The notes below the pieces were generated by a model. The model was not told the origin of the DNA. It searched no databases and was given only the letters and a program-made list of their open reading frames with translations. The translations under genes were made by a program, and so were the position numbers. Positions 46,140 through 57,949 of a stretch of 64,000 bases of DNA are shown here, one piece after another. The DNA lies in assembly GCA_012934845.2 (NCBI GenBank), contig WNNJ02000213.1, positions 1-64,000 on the forward strand, written 5' to 3'. Source of the DNA: Pomphorhynchus laevis (lineage: Eukaryota; Acanthocephala; Palaeacanthocephala; Echinorhynchida; Pomphorhynchidae). The first letter of the stretch is position 1. Every line of letters begins with the position of its first letter.

Positions 46140-46475
46140 AATGTGGCAAATGCACACAGACTGTGTGCTTATAAGCCCACAAAAGCGAAACAGATAAAAT
46201 AAAAGTTAATCGTTTAGTAGCATCGATTTTAGCTGCTTTTTGAAAAATCGGAGTGAGGATGATGATCGCAGATGATTAGGTAAGGAATTCCAAAGGAGAG
46301 GAGCAGCGATATGTAGGGATCGACGGCCGAAGTTGGTTGAGTGAATAGGTACGTGTAGCAGAAGAGAATCACAGGAACGTAGGTGAGTAGAAAGATAGCG
46401 AGATTCACTTAGAGTTGGCAGATAAAGATAAGAAGGAGAATTACAATGGAGAAGGCGATAAGTCAGGCATAATTT
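46140..46475 (-). mobile_element. LINE-C copy, C-terminal end and tail
   Basis: Minus strand reads CLTYRLLHCNSPSYLYLPTL, STNFGRRSLHIAAPLLWNS and LRFFKKQLKSMLLND, ending in stop at about 46206, then the shared tail (TGTGGGCTTATAAGCACACA) to 46140. The RR.LH.AAPLLWNSLP box is intact. Severely 5'-truncated. Confidence 0.8.
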
Positions 46476-48399
46476 AACCATAATTTAATGATTAAAGATG
46501 ATTTTTAAAAACAAAAATATTTTTAATACGTCATTTTATGAATTATTCTTAACAGATGAATTTATTCGTAAGGATTAAACTATGAAATGATTAAGCTACA
46601 CATGCATTAAACAATAAAAAGATTATTTACTTGTAATATGAAATAAGTAACATGGGGCGAAAACATTATCAATAAGGATTATACAACTCTTATCTGCGTA
46701 ATAATTTTATTATTATTAATAAATAAAAAAAATGTAATAAATTAATGTAATAAATTATTACATTAACTTTTGTGAGTTTATAGAAGTCAAGTTATGATTT
46801 TGTATTTAGTTTCTTTTTTGCTTTTAGATGTACATACGTTCTCAGAAGAATTTTACGGTAAAATTAAACCAATTCGATTAGCATTGCAATCAGATTGTAC
46901 AGTCCAGTCAAAGATGAAATCTGAATCGAATCTACATTGTTTAAACCGTTCAAAAATGTACAACTTCGTTTAATGACTTTCAAATGTAAATATTAATCAA
47001 AATAATTTACGTATTCGTCAATAAACTTTGAGGTTTTGTATCGCAATCTTGTTTTATTGCTGATAAGCAAATATAAATTTAATAAAATAATAAAACCTGC
47101 ATTTAGTTTTTATGAATCGGCAATTTCTTTTAATTCCTTTTCATGAATTGGCAATTCCTTTTAAATTAGGAAATGTCTACGTTGATTTAATATAAACGTC
47201 ATTGTTTGAACAAAATTTGGCATGCTTAAATAAATATCAAACACTTCTAACGTTAGAAATTCATAATTTGCAAATATAAAAGAAAAAATAATATAAACAT
47301 TGATTTAAAAAGATAAATAACTTTATCAATTAACAACATAATTCTATAATATTATTTAAAAATATTGTATTTTATGTTTTGAAAAAAGTCTATAAAATGA
47401 TTTTAGTCAAATTAGTTGTCGAGATTCGACTGTTATGAGTTGCGGAAGGCAATATAAGCATTGATGCCATCCAAAATACTTGACTGTTTTTAATTTTCCA
47501 TTATAATCGTAAATGTTAGATATATTAAGTGAGTTGCCAGTACATAGTGGATAAAACAGCCGCAAATGTATATCATAGATTGAACAGTTTTATACCCAAA
47601 AAGTTCATTGTAGAAATGTCAAGACGATAACTTAGGTTACGAGTAGTAAAGTACTTTTTAAAAATGAAGTCATCTGGAACAGTATTCCGTGGTGGCTCGG
47701 TGATTATTGAACAGGTGACAATTTTAAGTTACCTTGCAAAAAAATCTCGAGCAATATTATACCGAATTATCGTAAAGTCCATCTATTTAGCGGATCAACG
47801 CATGTTTTACGGAGAATGTTTGTTTGCACGTATATAATTTTGGCGAGTCCTTACCGTTCAATTATAGCGTAGGCCACAACGCATCTTGAAATTCTGCTCT
47901 GGTCAACTTATTAACACTCGTAGGCTTAGTAATATTTTTTCATTATTTATATCTATTTATACAAACTTTTCAGATGCAAATAGGAATAATATTTTTTATC
48001 TCGAGATATCCATACTATTCATTGATAAAAGATAAATAATTAAGTTTAATATTAATAAATTTTTTATTCAATAAGTGAACAAATTTATAGCCCAATTATA
48101 GCTTGCTGATATCGATATTTAGACAAATAAAAGGTGTTCCAATGGAGGTAATAAATAAATATAAATAAATTATTACTTTATTGTTAAATATTAAGAGCCC
48201 AAATTAATATTAACTAAATAATAAAATAATAACTTAATACTAAAGAAATTAATATTAAATTTCAAATAAATTATTTATTAGTAATTAGATGTAGCATAAG
48301 CAACTTTATGCAAAGCTTAATATTTAAACGAAATTTTAAATTTTAATATCGTGATTGATTCACCGAATATCTTTCACATGTTTGCATGGGATTTATTTT
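46476..48399. other. AT-rich spacer with a small open frame
   Basis: A plus-strand 56-codon frame at 47666-47836 (MKSSGTVFRGGSVIIEQ, then KSIYLADQRMFYGEC) and, just upstream, VDKTAANVYHRLNSFIPKKF at about 47548-47629 have protein-like composition in otherwise AT-rich DNA. They are in different frames and unrecognised; they could be relics of a mobile element. The rest holds nothing supported. Confidence 0.3.
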
Positions 48400-49330
48400 T
48401 ATTTATGTTCCAATAATAGCTGATTTATTTTTAGCTTTATAGAATATGAATTTGTTCATAACTGTTTAAAAAATAAATTTAAATTATATAAAGATATGAA
48501 ATATATGTTTCGATATATTGATGATCTATGTGTATTTAATTTTAGCAATTTTTATTCAATAAGTGAACAAATTTATCCAGGTACCTTTTTTCAACAAGAA
48601 GGTATATATATCGAAAATATTAGAAAATTTAATTAATCTTATATTCGGAAAAGATATACTATATATGTTATACTAACTATAACGCCTATCTAACAAAAAT
48701 TAAACCATTAAATAAATATAAATGTATGGATAAAATTGAATTATTAGAATCCTTAAATATTTTGATAAATCAAAATTATTTAAAGGTAGGAGCATCTATA
48801 TTTAGACAAGTAAAAGGTGTTCCAATGGGGGTAATAGTAGCCTAATTATAGCTGATTTGTTTTTAAGCTTTATAGAATATGAATTTGTTCATAACTGTTT
48901 AAAAAATAAATTTAAATTATATAAAGATATGAAATATATGTTTCGATATATTGATGATATATGTGTATTTAATTTTAGTAATTTTTATTCAATTAGTGAA
49001 CAAATTTATCCAGGTACCTTTTTTCAACAAGAAGGTATATATATAGAAAATATTAGAAAATTTAATTAATCTTATATTCGGAAAAGATATACTATATATG
49101 TTATAATAACTATAACGCCTATCTAGCGAAAATTAAACTATCAAGTAAATATAAATATATGGATAAAATTGAATTAATTGAATCCTTAAATATTTAAATA
49201 AATCAAAATTATTTAAAGGTAGGGGCATATATATTTAGACAAATAAAAGGTGTTTCAATGGGAGGCAATAGTATCCCAATTATAGCTGACTTATTTTTAA
49301 GTATGTGTATTTAACTCTAACAATTTTTAT
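48400..49330 (+). mobile_element. PLE-1 RT segment in ~432-bp tandem repeats
   Basis: The same RT piece occurs three times, with AGCTGATTT-type starts at 48419, 48850 and 49284 (spacings 431 and 434). Units one and two read FIEYEFVHNCLKNKFKLYK, MFRYIDDICVFNFSNFYS (unit two, 48944-48985) and then jump to LINLIFGKRYT-like text, so each unit joins an RT palm part to an earlier RT part. The third is shortened. Broken throughout. Confidence 0.75.
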
Positions 49331-49990
49331 TCAATAAGCGAACAAATTTATACAGGTAGCCTTATTCTTAATAAAACCAATATTGATGATAAAGACAGTA
49401 TATATAGATATGAACATAAAATTTACATCAATTAAAACTACTTTTAATTTATATCGTAAAGATGACATGTTTAAATTTACAAGAAACATATTTTTGTATG
49501 AGCATTCATGCATACCATATGATATTAAATATAATACATCAAATAATGAAATTTTTAGAATTTCAACAATTTGTAATGATATTGGCTTTCTTCAAAATCA
49601 TTTAAATAATTTAATAGATGCATATTTTAAACTAATAAAAATATCATCGAACAGAAAAAAGTAAAATATATTTAAATAATATATTTTATTAAATAATATA
49701 TAAAATAAATTTAAACTGTTAAGTGCACAATTTTTATGAATGGATAATAAATCATAAGTCATAATAAATCTTAAGCGAAATTTTTTTATGGATGGATAAT
49801 AGATCATATACTTTGTGTCAGAAGCAGATACTTGATAAGCAAATTGCATCAGAGGGAATACACCATTAGCATGTATTTGGCAACGCTGATATGCTGAGTC
49901 GAGAAATAGGGGCCGAAGCATGATAGCAGTTTCTATACTTAACCTCTGATTCTTATTCTGATACATGATATGTTTTCATAAAAATTGACT
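49331..49990 (+). mobile_element. PLE-1 C-terminal segment and terminal block
   Basis: Reads LYRKDDMFKFTRNIFLYEHS, DIKYNTSNNEIFRISTICND, DIGFLQNHLNNLIDAYFKL, matching the copies at 24876 and 39483. The structured terminal block follows at 49866-49970 (GCTGATATGCTGAGTCGAG, ACCTCTGATTCTTATTCTGA). Broken. Confidence 0.75.
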
Positions 49991-50049
49991 TTTATTTCAA
50001 ATTTTAACTTTATATAACAATTTTTTAACAAGACTTGCAGAACCGAATT

Positions 50050-50765
50050 GGCCAGTCAACATAACAATCGAGTCGAATACGCACACATTAAGCCAAGGGG
50101 GTATATTGCTAAGTTTGTCGTAAGCTCGTCGCCGCTAACTCTTCCGAAGTGGTACGAAAACACGGTCCAACGCCAAGCTGTCGAGGTTCTGGACTTCCGC
50201 TTTCGATAGATCCATACAACACTAATTCATTCCGATCTATTCGTGAGCCGGCGAAAGCATCAGCTCTTTTTGCACGGAGCTGTTATCTGAGAATTTTTGA
50301 GTACAAGAACACACTTATAGAATGTTCGGTCTAGCTTGCCAAGAAATCTCGGATTATTCGCCGGATTCCACGCGATCTAGAACATGCGATGCTTTAAAGA
50401 TGGCATATCTTATTGAAGCGGTTGTCTCGAACCCTTCCGACAAAACTGCATAGTGGAATATCATATGGTTCATCAACATTATGAAATGCTGTCTCAATAA
50501 ACTTCGCGAAAGGCGACTACAATGGTACGGCTACGTTCTCCGCGCCAATAACACCAAACATCAATTAAGCCCATCGCCGTAACAGTGGAAAGGAAAGCAT
50601 CCGATAGGAAGACTAAAGCTGCAATGGATGGACGTTATACGTCATGACCTGATGAATGTTAGTCTGGTAGCCAAGACGCCCTCGATAGAACCAAATAGAG
50701 TCAATTTTCAAAAGCAGCGAACCCCGTTCCTACATGAAAAAATTCTAAAGAAAAGAAGATGAATA
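50050..50765 (+). mobile_element. LINE-D: RT C-terminal fragment
   Basis: Near 50490-50760 it reads LNKLRERRLQWYGYVLRANN, then IGRLKLQWMDVIRHDLMNV, the RLRWYGHV.R.../GRPK.RW.D.(I/V)..DL motif pair at the C-terminus of RTE/R1-type LINEs and related elements. The preceding 430 bp are less AT-rich and probably belong to the same element but show only scraps. Frame is broken. Confidence 0.65.
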
Positions 50766-51249
50766 AAAATACATAAAAATATTATATATATATCAATTGG
50801 TAGTACGAAAAATTGCTAGAAACTGTGGTCCAGAAGCCAAAACTGGCTACGAATGATTTCAAATCCATATTTGCTGCTGAATAACTGGACTTCGATCATC
50901 AGCTACATCAGTCTAATGTATCACTCCGAGACGCTTCTAACCACCCAGCAGTCATCGTCGGTCGGATAAAATGGCTAGGGTGCGTTTCGACTGCTTTTGT
51001 GATAACTGTAATGACACCAGCAATTCATCACGATGCTAGACGAAACTCAGGTGCATTACGCGTATTTACTGGCTTGTTGGTGTGTGGACCTTCTAGTTAT
51101 TCTTTATATGCACAAATGCGTATCCGTTGGTCAAGATGGCACTGAATTTCTCACAGGATTTCGAAAAGAATACGTTTTTTATAAATTGGTAGTGCGAAAA
51201 ATCGTTTGAAACTGTGGTCCAGGAGCATATATATATATAATTTGGAATA

Positions 51250-51393
51250 TATATAATGAATAGTTGCTAGGATTCTGTAGCTGGTTTTTAATGCGAAAGT
51301 CACCTCGTGTGACCTAGCAACTATTCATTACATAAATAAGCATCCATCAAAGGATCACCAGTCCCGATTTCAATCGATCTTCATGATCTCATA

Positions 51394-51398
<5 letters not shown>
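51250..51398 (+). repeat. SINE-2-related hairpin repeat
   Basis: TGAATAGTTGCTAGG and CCTAGCAACTATTCA form a hairpin around GTAGCTGGTTTTTAAT. AAAGGATCACCAGTCCCGAT follows, the same words as in the SINE-2 cluster at 54408 and 54465. Confidence 0.55.

Positions 51399-51479
<81 letters not shown>
51399..51479. repeat. (AT)n microsatellite
   Basis: About 80 bp of pure alternating TA. Such tracts are length-variable and a frequent assembly weak point. Confidence 0.95.
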
Positions 51480-51482
<3 letters not shown>

Positions 51483-52371
51483 TATGTTTTCCTCATGATG
51501 AGGCATAAACACCAGGCAGCATTCTATATATCCTCATCAGATCAAGAAATAGAACCGAATTATTCTCGCAATATTAAAGTCGCTACGTATGCCCAGTCAT
51601 CCTATGTATGACGACAAACTTCAACAACGGTATACGCGTTTCGCTCTAACGGAGCTCAACAGTACCGTGACTTTAGAAATCATCCATAGGCGCCTTAACA
51701 CACGCTTAAACAATGTATAAAGCTCAAAAAACAGAACTACCCTTAATCTGAATCATCAGAGGAAATTTAGCATAAGCTCTGTGCATGGCAGTGCGTATTG
51801 CGGTTTAACCATGCATCAGGCACTAAATTCCTTTTAATATATATCCCTTTAAAGGTATATATTTATACCTTTGTCCTAAAAACGAATCTTAAAACCTTAT
51901 CATCATTTTAAGTGTTTACGCTACACGAATAGGCCTTAAACAACTCAAATGATTATTTACTGGATATAGATATAATGTGGCGAATACGCCATTCTTATCT
52001 GTATAGGAATTGCTAAAAATGCTGAAGATTTGCAATTCTGAAGTATACTTCGGATTTTAGCTGAAATTCGTTAATTGCTGTCAAAACTCGTCAGTATATC
52101 TGGTCATTCTTAATATACACATCGTAAAATGCATATTAAAAAAGATATATATAAATATTAAACTAATTAAACAATAAAATCGTGAACAATTTAATCGTGC
52201 AAAAACTAAGACTTCTATCGAAAAAGAAATATCGAAAAACATCGATGATATTTCAAACGAGTGTTCTGCTAGGTGGTGCAATCAAATTTAAATTTAATTG
52301 ATACTTGATGTGGAAGTGGAAAAACGCCACCGAAAGAAAATAGCACAACCACACAGCACCAAGTCTTACAA

Positions 52372-52479
52372 ATGGCAAAATTTTCGATGCAACGAGTGCC
52401 GAGTGTTGTTTTTCGTTACAATATAGGAAGGAAACTAAAATATGACTTTATTTGCATGCAGTGCGTAAAGTGTGTATGA
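52372..52479 (+). CDS. Possible upstream ORF in the leader of the LRAT-like gene
   Basis: ATG GCA AAA starts a 35-codon frame (MAKFSMQRVPSVVFRYN...) ending TGA 15 bases before the ATG of the 368-residue gene. It may be a uORF that lowers translation of the downstream frame, or chance. It is not in frame with the main gene. Confidence 0.3.
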   Translation: MAKFSMQRVPSVVFRYNIGRKLKYDFICMQCVKCV

Positions 52480-52494
52480 ACTTGTTGTTGATCT

Positions 52495-53601
52495 ATGATC
52501 GTTAAAACGTTAAAAAAAGTGTTCTATCACATATCGCCTAGATCATCCAGTTGGTCACCGCCATGGCGGAGACAACGACTGTTTTCAGTGGAAGAATGTA
52601 AAATAGGGGACCATATCTATTTTGAACGCAGTGGCTTAAAGTTTCATGCAATTGTTACCAAAGTAAACGTGGAATGTCAAGTTATTTCAATTATTTGTTA
52701 TTTTGAACCCGATCTTTATGCTAAAGTCTTTAACAAATCGAGTGAATTGACGGGAAATGCGGCCGGATTTTGTCGTATTAGAAAACAGCTTAAACGAAAT
52801 GTTAAACTTTATAAGCTTATATATATTAAAGGCAATTATCACGAATTTACGCTAATACGAGCAGTCAGTATACATAAAAGCTGCCCCCGAAAGGCATGCT
52901 CAAATATAGATTTTGTGAGGCATTCAGTTACAGACAGAAATGGCAAATTGCTGATTATGTTCGGCGAAAAAGAAATTTTTCGTTCGCTATTTAAAATGAG
53001 TGCGCACCATGCCTTCTCTTCAAGTCTGATAGACTTAAGTACAAATATCGGTTTGGCTTGTGCTGGTGTTGTCAAGGCCAACGTAGTACGATCAGCCGCA
53101 GAAGCAACATTGACTGCGGCTGGATCGTTAGTTACGTCGTCTATAATAGAGTCTATTCACGCTGGATTCTACATTGTTGAAACTAAAAAGCGAATGCGGA
53201 AAGGAAAGCTGTCAAAGTCGGTTTACAAAATTATTGTCACAGAAGAAACAGTTAGGGTACTTAATGTAATTATAGGAACGACAATAGGCGCGGTGTCTGG
53301 AGAATTTCTACTTCCTTTTGCCGGAGTAGGAGCAGCTATCGGTGGCGGTGTCGGTGGCCTTATTGGCAGTGTAAGCGGCTTGCTAACAGGAAAGCTTGCC
53401 GGACGGATTCTGGAATACAAACAAGACAAAAGCAGCTTGAGAAAGCAATTCGATCAAATCGATAAGAGAATGACGTATATGAGTTTAAATGGACAGCTGC
53501 CTAGTGAGCAAAATAATAGCAAATTCTATTTATATTTTGAAAATAATTCAGCACTTAATACAGTTTCTTCTTCACAAGCTACAAAGATTACACAGGTTTA
53601 A
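52495..53601 (+). CDS. LRAT/NC-domain-like protein with C-terminal glycine zipper
   Basis: An intact 368-residue single-exon frame, the longest in the window, with balanced codon use. The N-terminal half resembles the LRAT-like NC domain of invertebrate proteins: residues 38-54 read GDHIYFERSGLKFHAIV (family: GDHI..........HH.IV), with His51 at the expected catalytic His place, then beta-rich text to about residue 140. The Cys motif usually written NCEHF is not clear; KACSNIDFVRH (about 132-142) may be its degenerate remnant, so acyltransferase activity is doubtful. Residues 165-215 are small-residue-rich (SAAEATLTAAGSLVTSS), and 258-308 form a glycine zipper, IGTTIGAVSGEF then GVGAAIGGGVGGLIGS, likely to insert in membranes. 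The C-terminus is polar. The same LRAT-plus-Gly-zipper layout is known in cnidarian and mollusc proteins of unknown function. ATG chosen as the first in frame. Confidence 0.75.
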   Translation: MIVKTLKKVFYHISPRSSSWSPPWRRQRLFSVEECKIGDHIYFERSGLKFHAIVTKVNVECQVISIICYFEPDLYAKVFNKSSELTGNAAGFCRIRKQLKRNVKLYKLIYIKGNYHEFTLIRAVSIHKSCPRKACSNIDFVRHSVTDRNGKLLIMFGEKEIFRSLFKMSAHHAFSSSLIDLSTNIGLACAGVVKANVVRSAAEATLTAAGSLVTSSIIESIHAGFYIVETKKRMRKGKLSKSVYKIIVTEETVRVLNVIIGTTIGAVSGEFLLPFAGVGAAIGGGVGGLIGSVSGLLTGKLAGRILEYKQDKSSLRKQFDQIDKRMTYMSLNGQLPSEQNNSKFYLYFENNSALNTVSSSQATKITQV

Positions 53602-53613
53602 TTTATATGTAAC

Positions 53614-54083
53614 TTATTTAAACTTTTTGTTGTTTGGTGGGAGACAATGACCACCAAGTCCATCGTATCTTTTTAATTTTGTTGTGCCCTGTTTTTCTCG
53701 GTTAAATAGGCGGAGATGATTACGTAAGTAAGTTAGGCTATCGTCTGTCTCCGCTTCTTCCGAAGCAGTATCATTCAGCGTGTCCAGAGTCAAATTGCTG
53801 GACAATGAACTTTCATTTAATATTCTATCAATTGAACGTAAATTACTTTTTCTGCTTTGCTCTGCATTCATTCTGCGTTTTCGAATTGATTGATTGCCAC
53901 TAACTGGAGATTGACATTCAATTGATGAAAGGCTCTCATCAGATGATATTTCATTATAAAACAATTGTGTTGTATCTTTCAATTGATCTAACTCTCTTCT
54001 CAGTAATAAACATATTCGCTTCGATTCAGCGCAAGTTACTGTTTCGCATTTGCTTAGCAATGTGTTCAAACCATACTCAGATT
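53614..54083 (-). CDS. Coiled-coil protein, TRAIP/NOPO-like, last exon
   Basis: Acceptor TTTTTTTATAG at 54084; two leading bases plus 155 codons and TAA (53614-53616). Begins SEYGLNTLLSKCETV, continues with a helical RRELDQLKDTTQLFYNEI, then a Ser/Asn-rich tail with IRKRRMNAEQSRKS and SSLSSNLTLDTLNDT, and ends KLKRYDGLGGHCLPPNNKK. The YDGLGG word near the C-terminus recalls the FDGLGG motif of TRAIP (No Poles), a RING E3 ligase that unloads replisomes and resolves DNA-protein crosslinks in the nucleus. Entry phase fits the exon at 55966 (G|AA). The N-terminal RING is not in view, so the family call is tentative. Its stop lies 12 bp from the stop of the convergent LRAT-like gene. Confidence 0.7.
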
Positions 54084-54344
54084 CTATAAAAAAACATTGA
54101 TGAACCTAAAGTACATTAACTGTAAGTTAAAAGTAAAACATAATTTACCCAGGTGCATGTCAAAATAACTTTTACCGTTGTCTATTTGTAAAATATTGTA
54201 CTTTATATGATAAAAAAATCCTTATTTAAAATATTAAATATTCAATAATAAAATATTAAAATATAAAATATTATTTAAAATAAAATATTAAATAATATTA
54301 TTTTACATTATATAAAAATTTGTAAATATGATGTAATTGAATCG
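54084..54344. other. AT-rich intron stretch
   Basis: Start of the ~1.9-kb intron of the coiled-coil gene. It holds TAAAATATTAAATA repeats and nothing else supported. Confidence 0.5.
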
Positions 54345-55320
54345 CTGCTGGTGATGTTTATGCAAGGCGATTAACACAAGGCGATTTCGCAGCAATAAAA
54401 GGTAGCTGGTTTTTAATTACCGACATAATTAGCTAAAATACAATGAAAGAATCCATCAGAGGATCACCAGCACCGATTCAGTGATATCCTGATCATATCA
54501 GTGTTAAATATAAAGGAAGGATACATCTAGGAAAATGCGGTTTAAGGAATTCATTACATTAAAGGTTTCATATACTGAAGAACTTTAAGCTGTACTGTTT
54601 GGTTAGTCTGTCTGTAACGTGTAGACCACCGATCAAAAGAACCTAGGTTCATTTCTATAGAAGGAAATTACTGCGGTACGCAGCCTCTTGATGAGTTCGG
54701 GTCTACCATTGCACTGCAGTAGCAGACGTAACGATATCAATATGGCATGCTCATACCTGGCATGTTGTGAGTCAAGGTGTATGAGGTGGAAGTAGTGGAG
54801 GAATGATACTGTAGCATGTTTCTGCTGCCAAATCACCTTGTGCGATCTATAAAAATTTACAATTAAATAAAAAACTCAATCAAAGGATCATCAGCTTAAA
54901 GAAAGAATGCTTTCAATGCATCTTGGAGAAAATACGTTTCAGAAATTCATTGCATTGAAGATTTCATAAACTGTAGAATTTCATGCTGTACTGGATGGTT
55001 AGCCTAGTCAGTAAGGTGTATAGTTACCGATCGAATAAAAACCTATGTTCAAATCTAAAAGTGGTAGGGTTCAAAGAGAAACCACGGGTGTAATTAGCTA
55101 AAATATAATGAAAGAATAAATCAAATTCATACACAGATTCAATGATTTCCTGATCACATCAAATAAATGATATTATGAATGCTTCCGGAAAATGCGGTTT
55201 CTGAAATTCATTACATTGAAAGCTTCAAATACTAAGGAATTTATACTTTATAGTTAGCCAAGTCGGTAATGTGTATAGCCACCGATCGAAAAAACCTAGG
55301 GTCAAACGTTTAAGGGATCA
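54345..55320 (+). mobile_element. SINE-2 cluster, three tRNA-like heads
   Basis: tRNA-like heads at about 54597-54655, 54985-55055 and 55245-55300 share an A-box (TTAGCCTAGTCAGTAAGG; TTAGCCAAGTCGGTAATG) and a B-box ACCTAGGTTCATTTC or ATGTTCAAATC about 35 bases on. Between them lie shared body words: GAAAATGCGGTTT, GAATTCATTACATT, GAAAGAATCCATCAGAGGAT and CACCAGCACCGATTCAGTGA. This is a second tRNA-derived SINE family, unrelated to SINE-A in body, inserted in an intron of the coiled-coil gene. Units are not evenly spaced. Confidence 0.65.
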
Positions 55321-55965
55321 GTTAATCTGATCCTTTAAACCTTTATGATGAGATAATTTAAATGAAAATAAATAGGATAAAATATCATATTAAAATTAAA
55401 TTACGATAAAATATTATCGTAAACAAATAAATTTTATCAGCAAATTTTTTAATTATTTTTAGTTAATGAGTATTTATCCATTAAAATTTAAAAAGTTTCA
55501 ATAAAATTTTCTATATTTTGAATTTGCCTATAGAATAAAAAGCATAAATCTGTGATGCAATTACTTTCTAAAACTTTAAAACTTTATAGTCTCTTCGATA
55601 TATTTATAGAAAGTATTTTATAATTCCATACTCTACTATCGTTTAAAGCATTTTTAAATAATAATTATGTATTAATTTATATTAATAAATTGACCAATAA
55701 AATTAGTCAAATAATTTTATTCGATCAATAAAATTAGTCAAATAGCTCATTTTGATAAATTGCTTATTTAACTAAAAGATTTCAATGTTCAAGAAAGTGT
55801 ATCAACTCTACATTGCAAGCCCTACTTTAGTAAAGTGACTTAATATATAATGAACAGTGAGAAGAAAATAGTAAATTATTTTCATTTTATTTTTGTAAAC
55901 GCGTTTTGGTTAAAATTACAACATCAAAATATTCCAAACTATTAATAAATATAAATGACGAATAC

Positions 55966-56069
55966 CATTTAAAGCGGTTTTAAGAAATTCCAATCGATCA
56001 ATATGGTCTTGTAATTCGACGTTTTCATGAACAATTGACTTTAAACGAATTTGTAGGCTATCAACTTCC
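55966..56069 (-). CDS. Coiled-coil (TRAIP-like) gene, exon
   Basis: Acceptor AATGTGATACAG and donor GTATTC flank 104 nt: one leading base, 34 codons and one trailing base. It reads EVDSLQIRLKSIVHENVEL then QDHIDRLEFLKTALN, a clear heptad coiled coil (L/I/V at a and d positions). The leading G joins AA from the exon at 57336 to give Lys; the trailing G joins AA of the last exon to give Glu. The exact phase match on both sides is strong support. Confidence 0.8.
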
Positions 56070-56599
56070 CTGTATCACATTTGTATCATTAAGTTAAAAA
56101 AGAACATCAAGAAAACTTTCATTTGTTTAAACAGAATTAATAGAATTTTAGAATAAAATTATAAATTTAAATCAATTAATAACAAATTCGTTTTCATAAA
56201 ACGAATTTTATATTTTTATATTTATATTTTATATTTATAATTTTATATTTTTGAAAATATAAAATGTTAAAACATAAAATTTTATGTTAAACATAAGATT
56301 CAAGATTAAACTGATTAGCTAATAAATAATTAAAATTGTATTAAAATTTTAATTTCAATCGATTAAAATTTAAACTTTATTATTTTTAACTTTGAAGGGT
56401 GCCAGCCAAAGAGATAACCATTGAAAAATGGTGAAATATAAAAGGGTGAGAACAATAAAATACGGATAAATGTTATTTGGGTAAAATATAACTTAGTTAT
56501 TGTAAAATCAGGTGTTGAAGAATCAAACAATTAATAAAATTAAATTTCCAGAGATCAATTTCTCCAATTTAGTATATATCCATTCTATGTATAACAGTG

Positions 56600-56775
56600 T
56601 TTATGGCCAAAATGATAATAATATATAATATTGCTAATATTATGTAATATTATAACATATTATATACAATATTACATAATATTATATTATATATAACATT
56701 ATATATAATATTATATTATATATAATATTATATATAATATTATATATTATATCATATTAAATTATGTAATATTAT
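56600..56775. repeat. ATATTATATA low-complexity tract
   Basis: About 170 bp of A/T palindromic words, ending in a hairpin AAGCCTAATTAC..GTAATTAGGCTT at 56790-56818. Confidence 0.85.
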
Positions 56776-57335
56776 AATATAGACTTAAAGCCTAATTACA
56801 AAGTAATTAGGCTTTAAGTTTGAGAATTTCTTACTATGAGAACTTACATAGTTTGAGAATTTTGTACTAAATACAATGTAGCATTAATTAATTTATTTAT
56901 AGTTTAAAAATGGTATAATTCGTTTATAGTTGATGATGCATTTTTTTAAGAAATCAAAACAATCATAATATCCAGGTCACATTACAATATTTTTTATCTT
57001 GCAACATCATATTATCTAACTTATTTATAACTTACAACATCCTATCTTATTTACATAACTGATGCACTCTCAAGTTCATTTTAGTATAACAAAATATAGC
57101 ATAAGTTAATGCGCTTTTGTTCCAAAAGCGCATTAACTTAAGCGCATTATATCAACATACCTTCTAAGCCATCTAGATTAATGCGAATAATTACCAGATT
57201 TAAATAACTCCGTAACTTATTTTCGAATTAAACATATAAAAAATATTTATCATTTCAAGTATATTTTCTCGTATTTCTATTGAATTATTCGAAGATATTA
57301 ATTTAACTAATAAATATATTCATTTATAAATGTAC

Positions 57336-57436
57336 TTAGCGTCGGGTTCTAGCTGGTCTGATTTACAAATTAGCATCTTGAAAGTGTCTGACATTGAACG
57401 CTGTTTTTCAACTTCTTTCGCAATATCAGAAGAAAG
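57336..57436 (-). CDS. Coiled-coil (TRAIP-like) gene, exon
   Basis: Acceptor TTTATAAAATTTAG and donor GTACAT flank 101 nt: 33 codons plus AA. It reads LSSDIAKEVEKQRSMSD, then TFKMLICKSDQLEPDA. Helical and charged. Enters in phase 0 after KCLQ of the exon at 59108 and leaves phase 2 into EVDSL of the next exon. Confidence 0.8.
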
Positions 57437-57949
57437 CTAAATTTTATAAAACAGCGATTATTATTAAAGGGGAATCATATGAACTTGGATAGAAAAAATC
57501 AATAGCTGATAAAAAAATCAATATCAAATCAAGGAATAAAAGAGCACATTTTACGCGTCTGAGAAATATCTATTATTATGATTTATTATAATAAATTATA
57601 ATAAATTATGATTTATTAGATTATTATGTCACTAATCATATTATTATGATTACATTAAGTTGATTTATTATATTAATTTTAATTTCTCACATTTAATTTT
57701 ATTTAATTTTTTATAAAAATTCTTCACTGCTATATTAAATGTATCCCACCCAGTGGGATAAAAAATTTAAAGTGAATAGACACTTTAAATAGATACTTTA
57801 AAAGGGTCTTTTGTTGCTAAATTAAATGATAAAAATCAAACGTTAGAATTTATTAGATTTATTAATAAATTTAACAAATAAATTTTATTTAATTTATATT
57901 TTTTATTTATATAGATGTTTTAAATATAAAAAATTGAAATGGAACAAAA

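Noticed and set aside
52839-53081. Minus-strand frame inside the LRAT-like gene
   Set aside because: Antisense shadow of an intact, better supported gene.
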